DNA of 51,919 nt, taken from contig JADJAB010000024.1 of the NCBI GenBank assembly GCA_016704435.1, positions 1 to 51,919 of the forward strand, read 5' to 3'. Both the position numbers and the translations under genes were made by a program. The notes beneath the pieces are model-generated. The model was not told the origin of the DNA. It ran no database searches and worked only from the letters and a program-made list of their open reading frames with translations. This document shows, in pieces, positions 25,793-32,962 of this stretch. How positions within the stretch are numbered: position 1 is the stretch's first letter; each line of letters starts with the position of its first letter. Source of the stretch: Rhodobacter sp. Its GTDB lineage: Bacteria > Pseudomonadota > Alphaproteobacteria > Rhodobacterales > Rhodobacteraceae.

Positions 25793-26662
25793 ATGACCCA
25801 GACGCCCCGCATCTCGTTTGAGTTCTTTCCGCCCCAGACGCTGGATGCGTCGTTCCGGCTGTGGGAAACCGTGCAGACGCTGGCGCCGATGCAGCCCGAT
25901 TTCGTGTCGGTCACCTATGGCGCGGGCGGCACCACCCGCAAGCTGACGCATGAGGCGGTGGCGACGATCCACCGCAACTACGGCCTGAACGTCGCGGCCC
26001 ACCTGACCTGTGTCGACGCCACAAAGGCGGAAACTCTTGAGATTGCAGAGGCTTACGCTGCCGTCGGGGTGACAGAGATCGTCGCCCTGCGCGGCGATGC
26101 CCCGAAAGGCGCGGCGCGCTTCACGCCGCATCCCGAGGGTTTCGCCTCCAGCGTGGACCTGGTCGAGGCGCTGGCCAGGACCGGCAAGTTCAACGTTCGC
26201 GTCGGCGCCTATCCCGAGGCGCATCCCGACAGCACCGGCACCGCCTCGGATGTCGAATTCCTCAAGCGCAAGATCGACGCCGGCGCCACCAGCGCGATGA
26301 CGCAGTTCTTCTTCGACCCCGACACCTTCTTCCGTTTTCGCGACCAATGCACCAAGGCGGGAATCACCGCGCCGATCATTCCCGGCATCCTGCCGATCAT
26401 CAGCTGGGAGGGGGCAAGGAAATTTGCCACCCGCTGCGGCGCCGCGGTGCCGCAAAAGCTGGACGAGGCCTTCACCCGCGCCATCGAGGACGGCCGGGAA
26501 GAGCTTTATGCGCTGGCGCAATGCACCTCGCTGTGCGACCGGCTGATCGAAGGCGGCGTCGATGCCTTGCATTTCTACACCCTCAACCGCCCCGACCTGA
26601 CCCGCGATGTTGTCCGCGCACTGGGCATCCAGCCCGAGGTAATTCTGGAAAAGGTTGCCTGA
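25793..26662 (+). CDS. metF: 5,10-methylenetetrahydrofolate reductase
   Basis: Reduces methylenetetrahydrofolate to 5-methyltetrahydrofolate using FAD and NADH, supplying the methyl group for methionine. The 289-residue protein opens with ISFEFFPPQT (residues about 6-15) with the catalytic glutamate. It continues with FVSVTYGAGGTTR, AAHLTCVDATKAE, ILALRGDAP-type sequence (EIVALRGDAPKG) and AMTQFFFDPDTFFRF, and ends with a typical YTLNRPDLTRDVVRALG. All FAD-site motifs are present. The ATG at 25793 follows AAGGAGACC. Divergent metR is its likely activator. Confidence 0.95.
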   Translation: MTQTPRISFEFFPPQTLDASFRLWETVQTLAPMQPDFVSVTYGAGGTTRKLTHEAVATIHRNYGLNVAAHLTCVDATKAETLEIAEAYAAVGVTEIVALRGDAPKGAARFTPHPEGFASSVDLVEALARTGKFNVRVGAYPEAHPDSTGTASDVEFLKRKIDAGATSAMTQFFFDPDTFFRFRDQCTKAGITAPIIPGILPIISWEGARKFATRCGAAVPQKLDEAFTRAIEDGREELYALAQCTSLCDRLIEGGVDALHFYTLNRPDLTRDVVRALGIQPEVILEKVA

Positions 26663-26700
26663 CTTCAACGGCTTGCTGCCGTTTCCTACCGTCTCCCTGA

Positions 26701-26737
26701 ACGGCCTCTCTGCGATCAGCAGGAGGCCGTCTTTTTT
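26701..26737 (+). terminator. rho-independent terminator after metF
   Basis: A perfect 8-bp stem, ACGGCCTC and GAGGCCGT, with a 14-base loop, followed directly by C and six Ts. It lies 39 bases after the metF stop. Confidence 0.85.
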
Positions 26738-26803
26738 GGCGGGACTTGTTCGCGCGGCCTGATCGGCTAAGGTCCGGGGAACCGCCGCAAGGGACACCCC
26801 CGC

Positions 26804-27241
26804 ATGACGCAGATCCTGTTACTGAACGGCCCGAACCTGAACCTTCTGGGCCAGCGCCAGCCCGAGGTTTACGGGTATGAGACGCTGGCCGATGTGGTCG
26901 CCGCCTGTACCGCGCTTGGCCGCGACCTGGGGCTGGAGGTGGTGGCCAAACAGTCCAACCACGAAGGCGCGCTGGTCGATTATATCCATGCCGCGCGCGA
27001 AGGGGCGGCGGGCATCGTCATCAACCCCGGCGCCTATTCGCACACTTCGGTGGCGATCCTCGACGCGCTGAACACCTTTGACGGCCCGGTGCTGGAGGTT
27101 CACATCTCGAACATCCACCGGCGCGAGGCGTTCCGGCATCATTCCTTCGTGTCGTCGCGCGCCGAAGGCGTGGTGGCGGGCTTTGGCACCGAAGGCTATC
27201 TGATGGCGCTGCGGCGCATGGCAACCCTGGTGGCGAAATGA
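26804..27241 (+). CDS. aroQ: type II 3-dehydroquinate dehydratase
   Basis: Third step of the shikimate pathway, forming 3-dehydroshikimate. The 145-residue length is standard for the dodecameric type II enzyme. Conserved motifs: LLNGPNLNLLGQRQPEVYG (residues 4-22, including the flexible loop Arg and catalytic Tyr), IVINPGAYSHTSVAILDAL around 70-88, EVHISNIHRREAFRHHS around 97-113 with the catalytic His. It overlaps the aldolase gene by four bases (ATGA), so they are co-translated. It starts a five-position run of plus-strand genes to 30232. Confidence 0.95.
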   Translation: MTQILLLNGPNLNLLGQRQPEVYGYETLADVVAACTALGRDLGLEVVAKQSNHEGALVDYIHAAREGAAGIVINPGAYSHTSVAILDALNTFDGPVLEVHISNIHRREAFRHHSFVSSRAEGVVAGFGTEGYLMALRRMATLVAK

Positions 27242-27999
27242 ACCTTCCTGTCAATGAATTCAAGCGTTTGTTGGCGGCGCGCCAGCAGCAACTGGGCATC
27301 TGGAACAGCATTCCCGGACCGGTGGTGGTCGAGGTGCTTTCCTCGGCCGGGTTCGACTGGGTGCTGCTGGATACCGAGCATTCGCTGACCGACATCCCCG
27401 ACCTGATGGGGATGCTGCAGGCGGCAGCGGGCTATCCGGGGTCGGCGCTGGTGCGGGTGGCGGGGCAAGACCCGGTGCTGATGAAGCGGGTTCTGGACCT
27501 GGGCGCGCAGACGGTGATGGTGCCCTATGTGCAGTCGGCGGAAGAGGCTGCGGCCGTGGTGCGCGCGATGCGCTATGCGCCGCGGGGCATGCGCGGGGTG
27601 TCGGGAATGTCGCGGGCGACGCGCTATGGCCAGGTCAGGGACTATGCCAAGCGGGCCGAGGAAGAGCTGTGCCTGATCGTCCAGGTCGAGACCGCCGAGG
27701 CGGTGGGCCGGATCGCCGATATCGCCGCAGTGGACGGGGTGGACGCGCTGTTCATCGGACCGGCCGACCTTGCGGCCTCGATGGGGCATCCGGGCGATTT
27801 GGCGCATCCCGAGGTGGTGGCGATGATCGAACGCGCCATAAAGGCGATTGTCGCGGCGGGCAAGCCGGCGGGGATTCTGGTTCTGGATCAGGGATTTGCG
27901 CGTCAGTGCATGGGCTGGGGCACGACCTTCACCGCCGTTGGCATCGACATGTCGATCCTTGCCGGCGGCGTGCGGGCCCTGCACGGCGCCTTCGCCTGA
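27238..27999 (+). CDS. HpcH/HpaI family class II aldolase
   Basis: Metal-dependent pyruvate aldolase of 253 residues. Family motifs are clear: WVLLDTEHSLTDIPDL near residues 38-55, MVPYVQSAEEAAAVVRAMRYAP near 96-117 with the catalytic arginine region, then RGVSGMSRATRYG, LIVQVETAEAVGRI with the metal-binding glutamate (about 149) and FIGPADLAASMG with the metal-binding aspartate (about 175). Substrates in the family include 4-hydroxy-2-oxoheptanedioate and 2-keto-3-deoxy sugars acids; neighbours do not decide among these. Its start overlaps aroQ and the ligase gene follows after five bases. Confidence 0.88.
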   Translation: MNLPVNEFKRLLAARQQQLGIWNSIPGPVVVEVLSSAGFDWVLLDTEHSLTDIPDLMGMLQAAAGYPGSALVRVAGQDPVLMKRVLDLGAQTVMVPYVQSAEEAAAVVRAMRYAPRGMRGVSGMSRATRYGQVRDYAKRAEEELCLIVQVETAEAVGRIADIAAVDGVDALFIGPADLAASMGHPGDLAHPEVVAMIERAIKAIVAAGKPAGILVLDQGFARQCMGWGTTFTAVGIDMSILAGGVRALHGAFA

Positions 28000-28004
28000 C
28001 GCCG

Positions 28005-29153
28005 GTGTCGGGCGCGCGGTTCCTCTGGCATCCAAAGGCGCGGTTGTTCGGCCCGGACGGGGCAGAGGCGTTTGCGTCCCTTCGGGGCGCGGCCGTGCTT
28101 CCCGCCGATCCGCCGGGGCCGGCGCTGGCCGCGGCGCTTGCCGGTGGGGCGGCGTTTCGCATCGGCGCAACCGATGCCCCTGCACCCCGCGACGGGCCCG
28201 GACCGTTGTTCGAGACGCTGACCTCCGGCTCCACCGCCGCGCCCCGCCGGATTCTGCGCAGTCAGGCCAGTTGGACCGCCTCTTTTGCCGTGAACGCGGG
28301 GCTGTTCGGGTTCGGGCCCGGGTCTTCGGTGGCCGTGCTGGGCGCACTGGTGCATTCGCTGTCGCTTTATGGTGCGCTGGAAGGGCTGCATCTGGGCGCC
28401 AGGGTGCATCTTCTGGGCGGATTGCGCCCGGACCGGCAGGCGCAGGCATTGGCCGCGCGGGGGGTGGACACGCTTTATGCGACGCCTGCGCAACTGCGCG
28501 GCCTGACCGGCGCGCTGCCCGATCTGCGGCTTGTGCTGGTTGGCGGGTCCAAGCTGGACGCGGGCCTGAGGGCCCGTCTGGCGGCCTTGGCGCCGGGAGC
28601 GGACCTGCGCGAGTTCTACGGCGCGGCAGAGACCTCGTTCATCACCCTTGCGGATGCGGACACGCCCGAAGGCTCGGTCGGGCGGGCCTATCCGGGGGTG
28701 GTGCTGGATATCCGTCAGGGCGAGGTCTGGGTCAAAAGCCCATATCTTTTCAACGGCTATGCGGGCGAGGATGGCTCTGCCCGCCGCGAGGGCGACTGGC
28801 TGTCGGTGGGTGAGATGGGGCGGCTTCAGGATGGGGTCCTGTATCTGAACGGCCGCAAGGGGCGGATGGTGACGGTGGCCGACCAGAACGTCTTTCCCGA
28901 AGAGATCGAGGCCTTGATGGAGACCCTTCCCGGGATCGCCCGTGCCGCCGTTCTGGCCTGCCCCGATTCCGCAAGGGGCCATGTGCTGACGGCCGTGGCG
29001 CTGGGCGATCCGGCGCAGGAGGCGGCGGTTCTGGCGGCCTTGCGCGCCACACTGGGGCCGCTCAAGGCGCCCCGGCGCATCGTCTGGCGGGCGGACTGGC
29101 CGGTGACGGCGGCAGGCAAGACCGACCTTGCGGCGCTGGAGGCAGGCAGATGA
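28005..29153 (+). CDS. short AMP-forming acyl-CoA ligase
   Basis: About 382 residues from a GTG at 28005 (SGARFLWHPKARLF), well below the usual 500 or more. The N-terminal subdomain is largely missing and the first clear motif, the phosphate loop LTSGSTAAPRR, appears near residue 68. Later motifs are complete: FYGAAETSFITL near 205, GDWLSVGEMGRL near 263, GRKGRMV and the catalytic lysine in TAAGKTDLAAL at the end. It adenylates a carboxylic acid and makes its CoA ester. It overlaps the thiolase gene by four bases, and both face bioY. A B. subtilis group (yhfU-yhfT-yhfS) has bioY, ligase and thiolase side by side, so a role in handling a biotin precursor acid such as pimelate is a reasonable guess. 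Confidence 0.8.
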   Translation: MSGARFLWHPKARLFGPDGAEAFASLRGAAVLPADPPGPALAAALAGGAAFRIGATDAPAPRDGPGPLFETLTSGSTAAPRRILRSQASWTASFAVNAGLFGFGPGSSVAVLGALVHSLSLYGALEGLHLGARVHLLGGLRPDRQAQALAARGVDTLYATPAQLRGLTGALPDLRLVLVGGSKLDAGLRARLAALAPGADLREFYGAAETSFITLADADTPEGSVGRAYPGVVLDIRQGEVWVKSPYLFNGYAGEDGSARREGDWLSVGEMGRLQDGVLYLNGRKGRMVTVADQNVFPEEIEALMETLPGIARAAVLACPDSARGHVLTAVALGDPAQEAAVLAALRATLGPLKAPRRIVWRADWPVTAAGKTDLAALEAGR

Positions 29154-30232
29154 CCGTGCGGATCCTTGCTGCCCGCCGCACCGGTGTTGCCCCTCGTGGC
29201 GGCGCCTTCGCACGCCTCAGGATCGAGGATCTGGCGGCCCCGGTGGTGCAGGCCGTGCTGGCCGATGCCGGGGTGGACCCGGAGCAGGTGGACGAGTTGA
29301 TCGTCGCCAATGCGCTGGGGGCGGGGGGCAATCCGGCGCGGCGGGTGGCCCTGGCCGCAGGGCTGCCCGAACGGGTGGCCGGGCTGACGATCGACCGGCA
29401 ATGCGCGGGGGGGCTGGATGCCATCGCGCTGGCGGCGGCGCTGGTTGCCTCGGGGCAGGCGCGGATCGTGCTGGCGGGTGGCGCGGAAAGCTATTCGCAA
29501 GCGCCGCTGCGGGCGATGCGCGGGGCGGATGGTGCGCCGCAGTTCTACGACCAGGCCCCGTTCACCCCCTGGCCCGAGCGCGACCCCGATATGGCGCAGG
29601 CGGCGGCGGCGCTGGCGCAAGCCATGGGGATTTCGCGGGCCGAGGCGGACCATTGGGCAGTAGAAAGCCATGCCAAGGCACTGGCTGCAAAGGATTTCCC
29701 TGAAATCGTGGCGCTGGCCGGCCTGTCGCGCGACGCCTTTTCCCGCAATCTGACAGCGGCGCTGGCCGCCCGCGCCCCGGTGCTGGCAGGCCCGATCACC
29801 GCGGCCACGGCGGCGGTTGCGGCGGATGCGGCGGCCTTCGTGCTGGTCGTGGCTGCCGATCTGGCGCGGGGCCGCGGCCTGCGCATCGCGGCTTCGGCCA
29901 CGCTGGGTGCGGACCCGCTGCAACCCGGCCTTGCCCCGGTTCCGGCGATTGCGCGGGCGCTTGCCGAGGCCGGGCTTGCGCCCGCAGCTTTGGCGCAGGC
30001 CGAGATCATGGAGGCCTATGCCGTGCAGGCCATCGCCTGCCTGCGCGGCGCCGGGCTGGATCCGCGGCGGGTGAACCCGAAGGGCGGCGCGCTGGCGCGG
30101 GGGCACCCGATCGGCGCCTCGGGGACCATCCTGGCGGTGCGGCTGTTTCACGACCTGCGGGACGGGCATGGTCTGGCCGCCATCGCCTCGGCCGGGGGGA
30201 TTGGCGCGGCGCTGGTGCTGTCGGCGGGTTGA
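29150..30232 (+). CDS. thiolase family protein lacking the C-terminal cysteine
   Basis: A 360-residue thiolase. The nucleophilic cysteine is in IDRQCAGGLDAIALAAAL (about Cys 85) and the catalytic histidine in GHPIGASGTIL (about His 319). The C-terminal active-site motif, normally CxGGGxG, reads ASAGGIGAALV, so the acid/base cysteine is replaced by serine. The protein is shorter than the 390 residues of standard thiolases because of a shortened loop domain. It may still do a one-way condensation or act on a special substrate. It is coupled to the acyl-CoA ligase and convergent with bioY, seven bases away. Confidence 0.82.
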   Translation: MTVRILAARRTGVAPRGGAFARLRIEDLAAPVVQAVLADAGVDPEQVDELIVANALGAGGNPARRVALAAGLPERVAGLTIDRQCAGGLDAIALAAALVASGQARIVLAGGAESYSQAPLRAMRGADGAPQFYDQAPFTPWPERDPDMAQAAAALAQAMGISRAEADHWAVESHAKALAAKDFPEIVALAGLSRDAFSRNLTAALAARAPVLAGPITAATAAVAADAAAFVLVVAADLARGRGLRIAASATLGADPLQPGLAPVPAIARALAEAGLAPAALAQAEIMEAYAVQAIACLRGAGLDPRRVNPKGGALARGHPIGASGTILAVRLFHDLRDGHGLAAIASAGGIGAALVLSAG

Positions 30233-30239
30233 AGCCGCC

Positions 30240-30782
30240 TCAGGCGCGCGACAACAAGGCGCCGGGCCGCATCCGGGCGATGGCCTGGGTCACGAACCCC
30301 GCCAGAACGGCCTTCAGCACATCGCCAGGCAGGAAGGCCATGGCGATGAAACTGGCCTCGCCAAGTGATTTCTGCAAGACCAAGGCCATGCCGGGAATGC
30401 CGAAGGCGTAAAGCACCCCGATCCCGCCGATGATGGCTGCAGCGCCCGCCGCAAGGCCGGGCGCCAGGGTCGTGCGCTCGACGATCCAGCCGGCGGTGAA
30501 GGCGGCCAGCGGAAAGCCGATCAGGAAGCCGACCGAAGGCCCGGCAAAGACGCCGATCCCGCCGCGCCCGCCTGACAGAAGCGGCAGCCCCGCCGCCACC
30601 AGGGCCAGGAACAACAGCACCGCCAGCGCCCCGCGTCTGGCGCCCAGAACGGTGCCGCACAGCATGATCCCCAGCGATTGCGCGGTGATCGGCACGCCCG
30701 CGGCAAGGCTGATCTGCGGCACCAGGCCCAGCACCGCCACCAGGGCTGCGAAAAGGGCGACATGGGTGAGGCTGCGTTCCAT
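30240..30782 (-). CDS. bioY: biotin-binding ECF S-component
   Basis: Substrate-binding membrane subunit of the biotin energy-coupling-factor transporter. The 180 residues hold about six spans. Family motifs include LGLVPQISLAAGVPITAQSLGIMLCG in segments (residues 18-44), LGARRGALAVLLFLALVAAGLPLLSGGRGG (46-76) and GPSVGFLIGFPLAA (80-93), with the biotin-site positions expected in BioY. It ends with a basic tail. It lies after bioM and bioN on the same strand with a gap of 27 bases to bioN, an order known for the alphaproteobacterial bioMNY operon. Confidence 0.93.
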   Translation of the reverse strand: MERSLTHVALFAALVAVLGLVPQISLAAGVPITAQSLGIMLCGTVLGARRGALAVLLFLALVAAGLPLLSGGRGGIGVFAGPSVGFLIGFPLAAFTAGWIVERTTLAPGLAAGAAAIIGGIGVLYAFGIPGMALVLQKSLGEASFIAMAFLPGDVLKAVLAGFVTQAIARMRPGALLSRA

Positions 30783-30809
30783 CGGGGTCTCCGGTTGCGG
30801 TGCTGCCCC

Positions 30810-31406
30810 TTACTCCGTTCCGCCACGGGCCCGCAAGGCTTCGGCGGCGTGATCCGCGTCGTCCAGCGCAGCCAGCGTAGCGGGAACCAGGACGCGCCAG
30901 CCGGGGCGGCGCGGGCTGCGGGCGCGGAAAGCATCGGCAATCTGGCGCAGCCGGTCCGACAACTGCGGAATGAAGCGGATCATCAGCGCGAAGGCCAGCG
31001 CCAGCCGGCGCGGCGGGATCAGCCGGGCCAGCGGCGTCGCCAGCCACTCGAACACCGCCAGCATGTCGCTGAGCCGGGTCGTCATGGTGACCAGATTGGC
31101 GGCGGCCACGGCTGCGGCCATGCGCAGGACCACCACCGCGCCGCCGCGCGGGTCCGACACCCACAGATGCCACAGCGCGACGACCGCGACGAAGGGCCAG
31201 AGCGGGCGCATCATCCGTCCGGCATGGGCCGCGAACCTCGCGCCCCAGGGCAGGTGCAGCGCCACCACCACGGCCAGCGCCAGCGCCAGCCCGGCAGGCG
31301 AGGACAGCCGGAACAGCACGACCGTGAAGACCGCCAGCGCCGCCAGCTTTGCCGCCGCGGGCAGCCGGTGCAGCGGCGTTTCAACCGGCGAGGTCAGCGT
31401 CAGCAT
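30810..31406 (-). CDS. bioN: ECF transporter T-component
   Basis: The transmembrane coupling subunit of the biotin transporter. About 198 residues from the ATG at 31406 (MLTLTSPVETPLHRLPAAAKL). Four or five spans are followed by a cytoplasmic pair of helices with the coupling motifs: RLALAFALMIRFIPQL near 128-143 and IADAFRARSPRRPG near 150-163, the place of the two Ala-Arg-Gly/Ser signatures used to contact the ATPase. The start overlaps the end of bioM by 26 bases. A downstream in-frame alternative is not obvious. Confidence 0.87.
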   Translation of the reverse strand: MLTLTSPVETPLHRLPAAAKLAALAVFTVVLFRLSSPAGLALALAVVVALHLPWGARFAAHAGRMMRPLWPFVAVVALWHLWVSDPRGGAVVVLRMAAAVAAANLVTMTTRLSDMLAVFEWLATPLARLIPPRRLALAFALMIRFIPQLSDRLRQIADAFRARSPRRPGWRVLVPATLAALDDADHAAEALRARGGTE

Positions 31407-32100
31407 CCGTCCCTCCGATCCTTGCCATCTCGGCGGTGAAGGCGGGCAGGACCTCGGCAGGGGGGCCGTCGGCAGCGACACGCCCGGCCTCCAGCCAGAT
31501 CACCCGGTCGGCACCGGCCACCGCCGCGGGTTCGTGAGAGATGGTGATCAGCCGCTGCGGCAGTGCAGCCAGGCGGCGGATCATCCGGGCGATGGTGGGC
31601 AGGTCGAGGCCGGCAAAGGGCTCATCCAGCAAGATCGTCGCGGGGCGCATCATCAGCACGGCTTGCAGGCACAGCCAGTGCCTTTGCCCGCCCGACAGGG
31701 TCGCCACCGCTGCCCCGGCCCAATGCCCCCGCCCCTCGGCCTGCAAGGCGGCGCGTGCGGCCTCCAGCGCCTGCGCCTGGGCCTGGCCCTGCTGGCGCAG
31801 ACCGAAGGCCAGTTCCTCTTCGACGGTGGGAAACAGGATCTGGTGATCGGGGTTCTGAAACAGGATGCCCAGCCGCGCCAGGGTGCCCTTGCGGTCGTGA
31901 AAAGGGTCGATCCCATCCAGCCGGACAGTGCCGGTCGTGGGCGCCACAAGCCCCGCGATCAGCCGCAGAAGCGTGGTCTTGCCGCTGCCGTTGCGCCCGA
32001 CGATGCCGATGCGCGCTTCGGTCAGATGCAGGTCCAGCCCGGAAAGGATGACCTTTCCCGCCACACCATGACCCGCATCCTGCAGCCTGATCCCCGACAT
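31381..32100 (-). CDS. bioM: ECF transporter ATP-binding component
   Basis: ATPase that powers the biotin transporter. About 239 residues from the ATG at 32100 (MSGIRLQDAGHGVAGKV). Walker A is GRNGSGKTTLLRLIAG near 34-49, followed by LGILFQNPDHQILFPTVEEELAFGL, the Q-loop and the NPD-Q-F-x-TVxxELAFG pattern typical of ECF-type ATPases. The signature is LSGGQRHWLCLQAVLMM and Walker B TILLDEPFAGLD, with the H-loop ITISHEP. It is first in the bioMNY operon. Confidence 0.9.
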   Translation of the reverse strand: MSGIRLQDAGHGVAGKVILSGLDLHLTEARIGIVGRNGSGKTTLLRLIAGLVAPTTGTVRLDGIDPFHDRKGTLARLGILFQNPDHQILFPTVEEELAFGLRQQGQAQAQALEAARAALQAEGRGHWAGAAVATLSGGQRHWLCLQAVLMMRPATILLDEPFAGLDLPTIARMIRRLAALPQRLITISHEPAAVAGADRVIWLEAGRVAADGPPAEVLPAFTAEMARIGGTDADADLAG

Positions 32101-32182
32101 CCCGCCCCCGAAGCCCTGCGCGGGGTGATAGCCCTGCCTGCCGACCCGCCGCAACGAAAAAGGGCGCGCCAATGGCCCGCCC

Positions 32183-32230
32183 CTTCATCCTGGCAGCAAT
32201 ACCGCCCGGCGGTCCGGAGGGCGCAAAGCC
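32183..32230 (+). repeat. degenerate copy of the dispersed CTTCATCTTGG repeat with hairpin
   Basis: The sequence CTTCATCCTGGCAGCAATAC (32183-32202) differs from the copy at 38273 at three positions. It is followed by a GGGC-GCAAA-GCCC hairpin at 32220-32232, in the same place as the hairpin in the other copies. It lies in the gap after the glycine-zipper gene and before bioM. Confidence 0.45.
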
Positions 32231-32251
32231 CCCCAGCCTTCCGGTCCTCCC

Positions 32252-32512
32252 TCAGCAGGGGGCGATGTAGCGGTTGCCGTAGCCGTCGTTGTAGTAGCAC
32301 TTCCCCGGCTCGTTGGCCTTGCCGATCAGCGATCCGGCCACCGCGCCAAGGGCTCCGCCCACGATGGCGCCCTTGGTCTTGTCGCCAGGCCCCGAGACTG
32401 CCGCGCCCACGGCGGCGCCGCCAAGGGCGCCGACGGCGGTGCTCTGTTCGGTCGGCGTGCAGGCAGCGGTCAAGAGCGCTGCGGCTGCAAGGAAAACGGA
32501 AAGCTTCTTCAT
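32252..32512 (-). CDS. small glycine-zipper lipoprotein
   Basis: An 86-residue protein with a lipoprotein signal (MKKLSVFLAAAALLTAAC, cysteine at 18) and then a glycine-zipper: AVGALGGAAVGAAVSG and GAIVGGALGAVAGSLIG, separated by a polar turn GPGDKTK. Such double glycine-zipper segments form a membrane-inserted hairpin. The C-terminus PGKCYYNDGYGNRYIAPC carries two cysteines 14 residues apart. The outer membrane is the likely location. A probable decayed or divergent relative with the same tail lies just upstream at 32648. Confidence 0.8.
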   Translation of the reverse strand: MKKLSVFLAAAALLTAACTPTEQSTAVGALGGAAVGAAVSGPGDKTKGAIVGGALGAVAGSLIGKANEPGKCYYNDGYGNRYIAPC

Positions 32513-32647
32513 GGTGGCCTCCTTGGCTCATCCCGCAAATGGCGGGACCTTCAATTGCGCATCATCTGGCAAGGCTTTGCCAAAGGATGCAAGGGGCGAT
32601 TTGGCGCATCCGCAGGAACCCGCCGCCTGCCCCGGTCCTGCGAGACA

Positions 32648-32875
32648 TCAGCCGCAGGCTGCGACGAAGCGGTTGCCGAACCGGTCGCGGTGGTAGCATT
32701 GCCCCGGTATCGCGGTCCGGCCGACCAACTGGCCCGAGATGACGCGCGTCGCCACGGCCGGGACCGGAAGCGCCGCCCCGCCGACTTGCCATCCGGCCCG
32801 GATACGGCGGCCTGATGCCGCCGGCCGACCCTGCAGGCCAGGCGCGCCGTCGGGAAGGTTCAGGGGTATCATCAT
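32648..32875 (-). CDS. small protein with a tail like the glycine-zipper lipoprotein
   Basis: A 75-codon frame whose C-terminus, IPGQCYHRDRFGNRFVAACG, closely matches PGKCYYNDGYGNRYIAPC of the next gene. The middle (AVATRVISGQLVGRTA) could be a worn glycine-zipper. The N-terminus lacks a signal peptide and is rich in Pro, Arg and Gly, so either the start has been lost or this is a decayed duplicate. The strong tail similarity shows a local gene duplication. Whether it is expressed is unknown. Confidence 0.45.
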   Translation of the reverse strand: MMIPLNLPDGAPGLQGRPAASGRRIRAGWQVGGAALPVPAVATRVISGQLVGRTAIPGQCYHRDRFGNRFVAACG

Positions 32876-32911
32876 CCACCTCGTCAGCGGTTTGCTGGCG
32901 GCACAACGCGA

Positions 32912-32936
32912 AACGGCCGGGAAAGGTTCCCGGCCG
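32912..32936 (-). terminator. hairpin terminator after gabT
   Basis: A perfect 11-bp stem ACGGCCGGGAA / TTCCCGGCCGT with a 3-base loop lies 27 bases past the gabT stop. On the minus strand it is followed by only a short T run (TTTCG), so it may work as a hairpin-dependent or bidirectional terminator. Confidence 0.65.
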
Positions 32937-32962
32937 TCTGCGTGATGCGGATGGCCCCTGCC

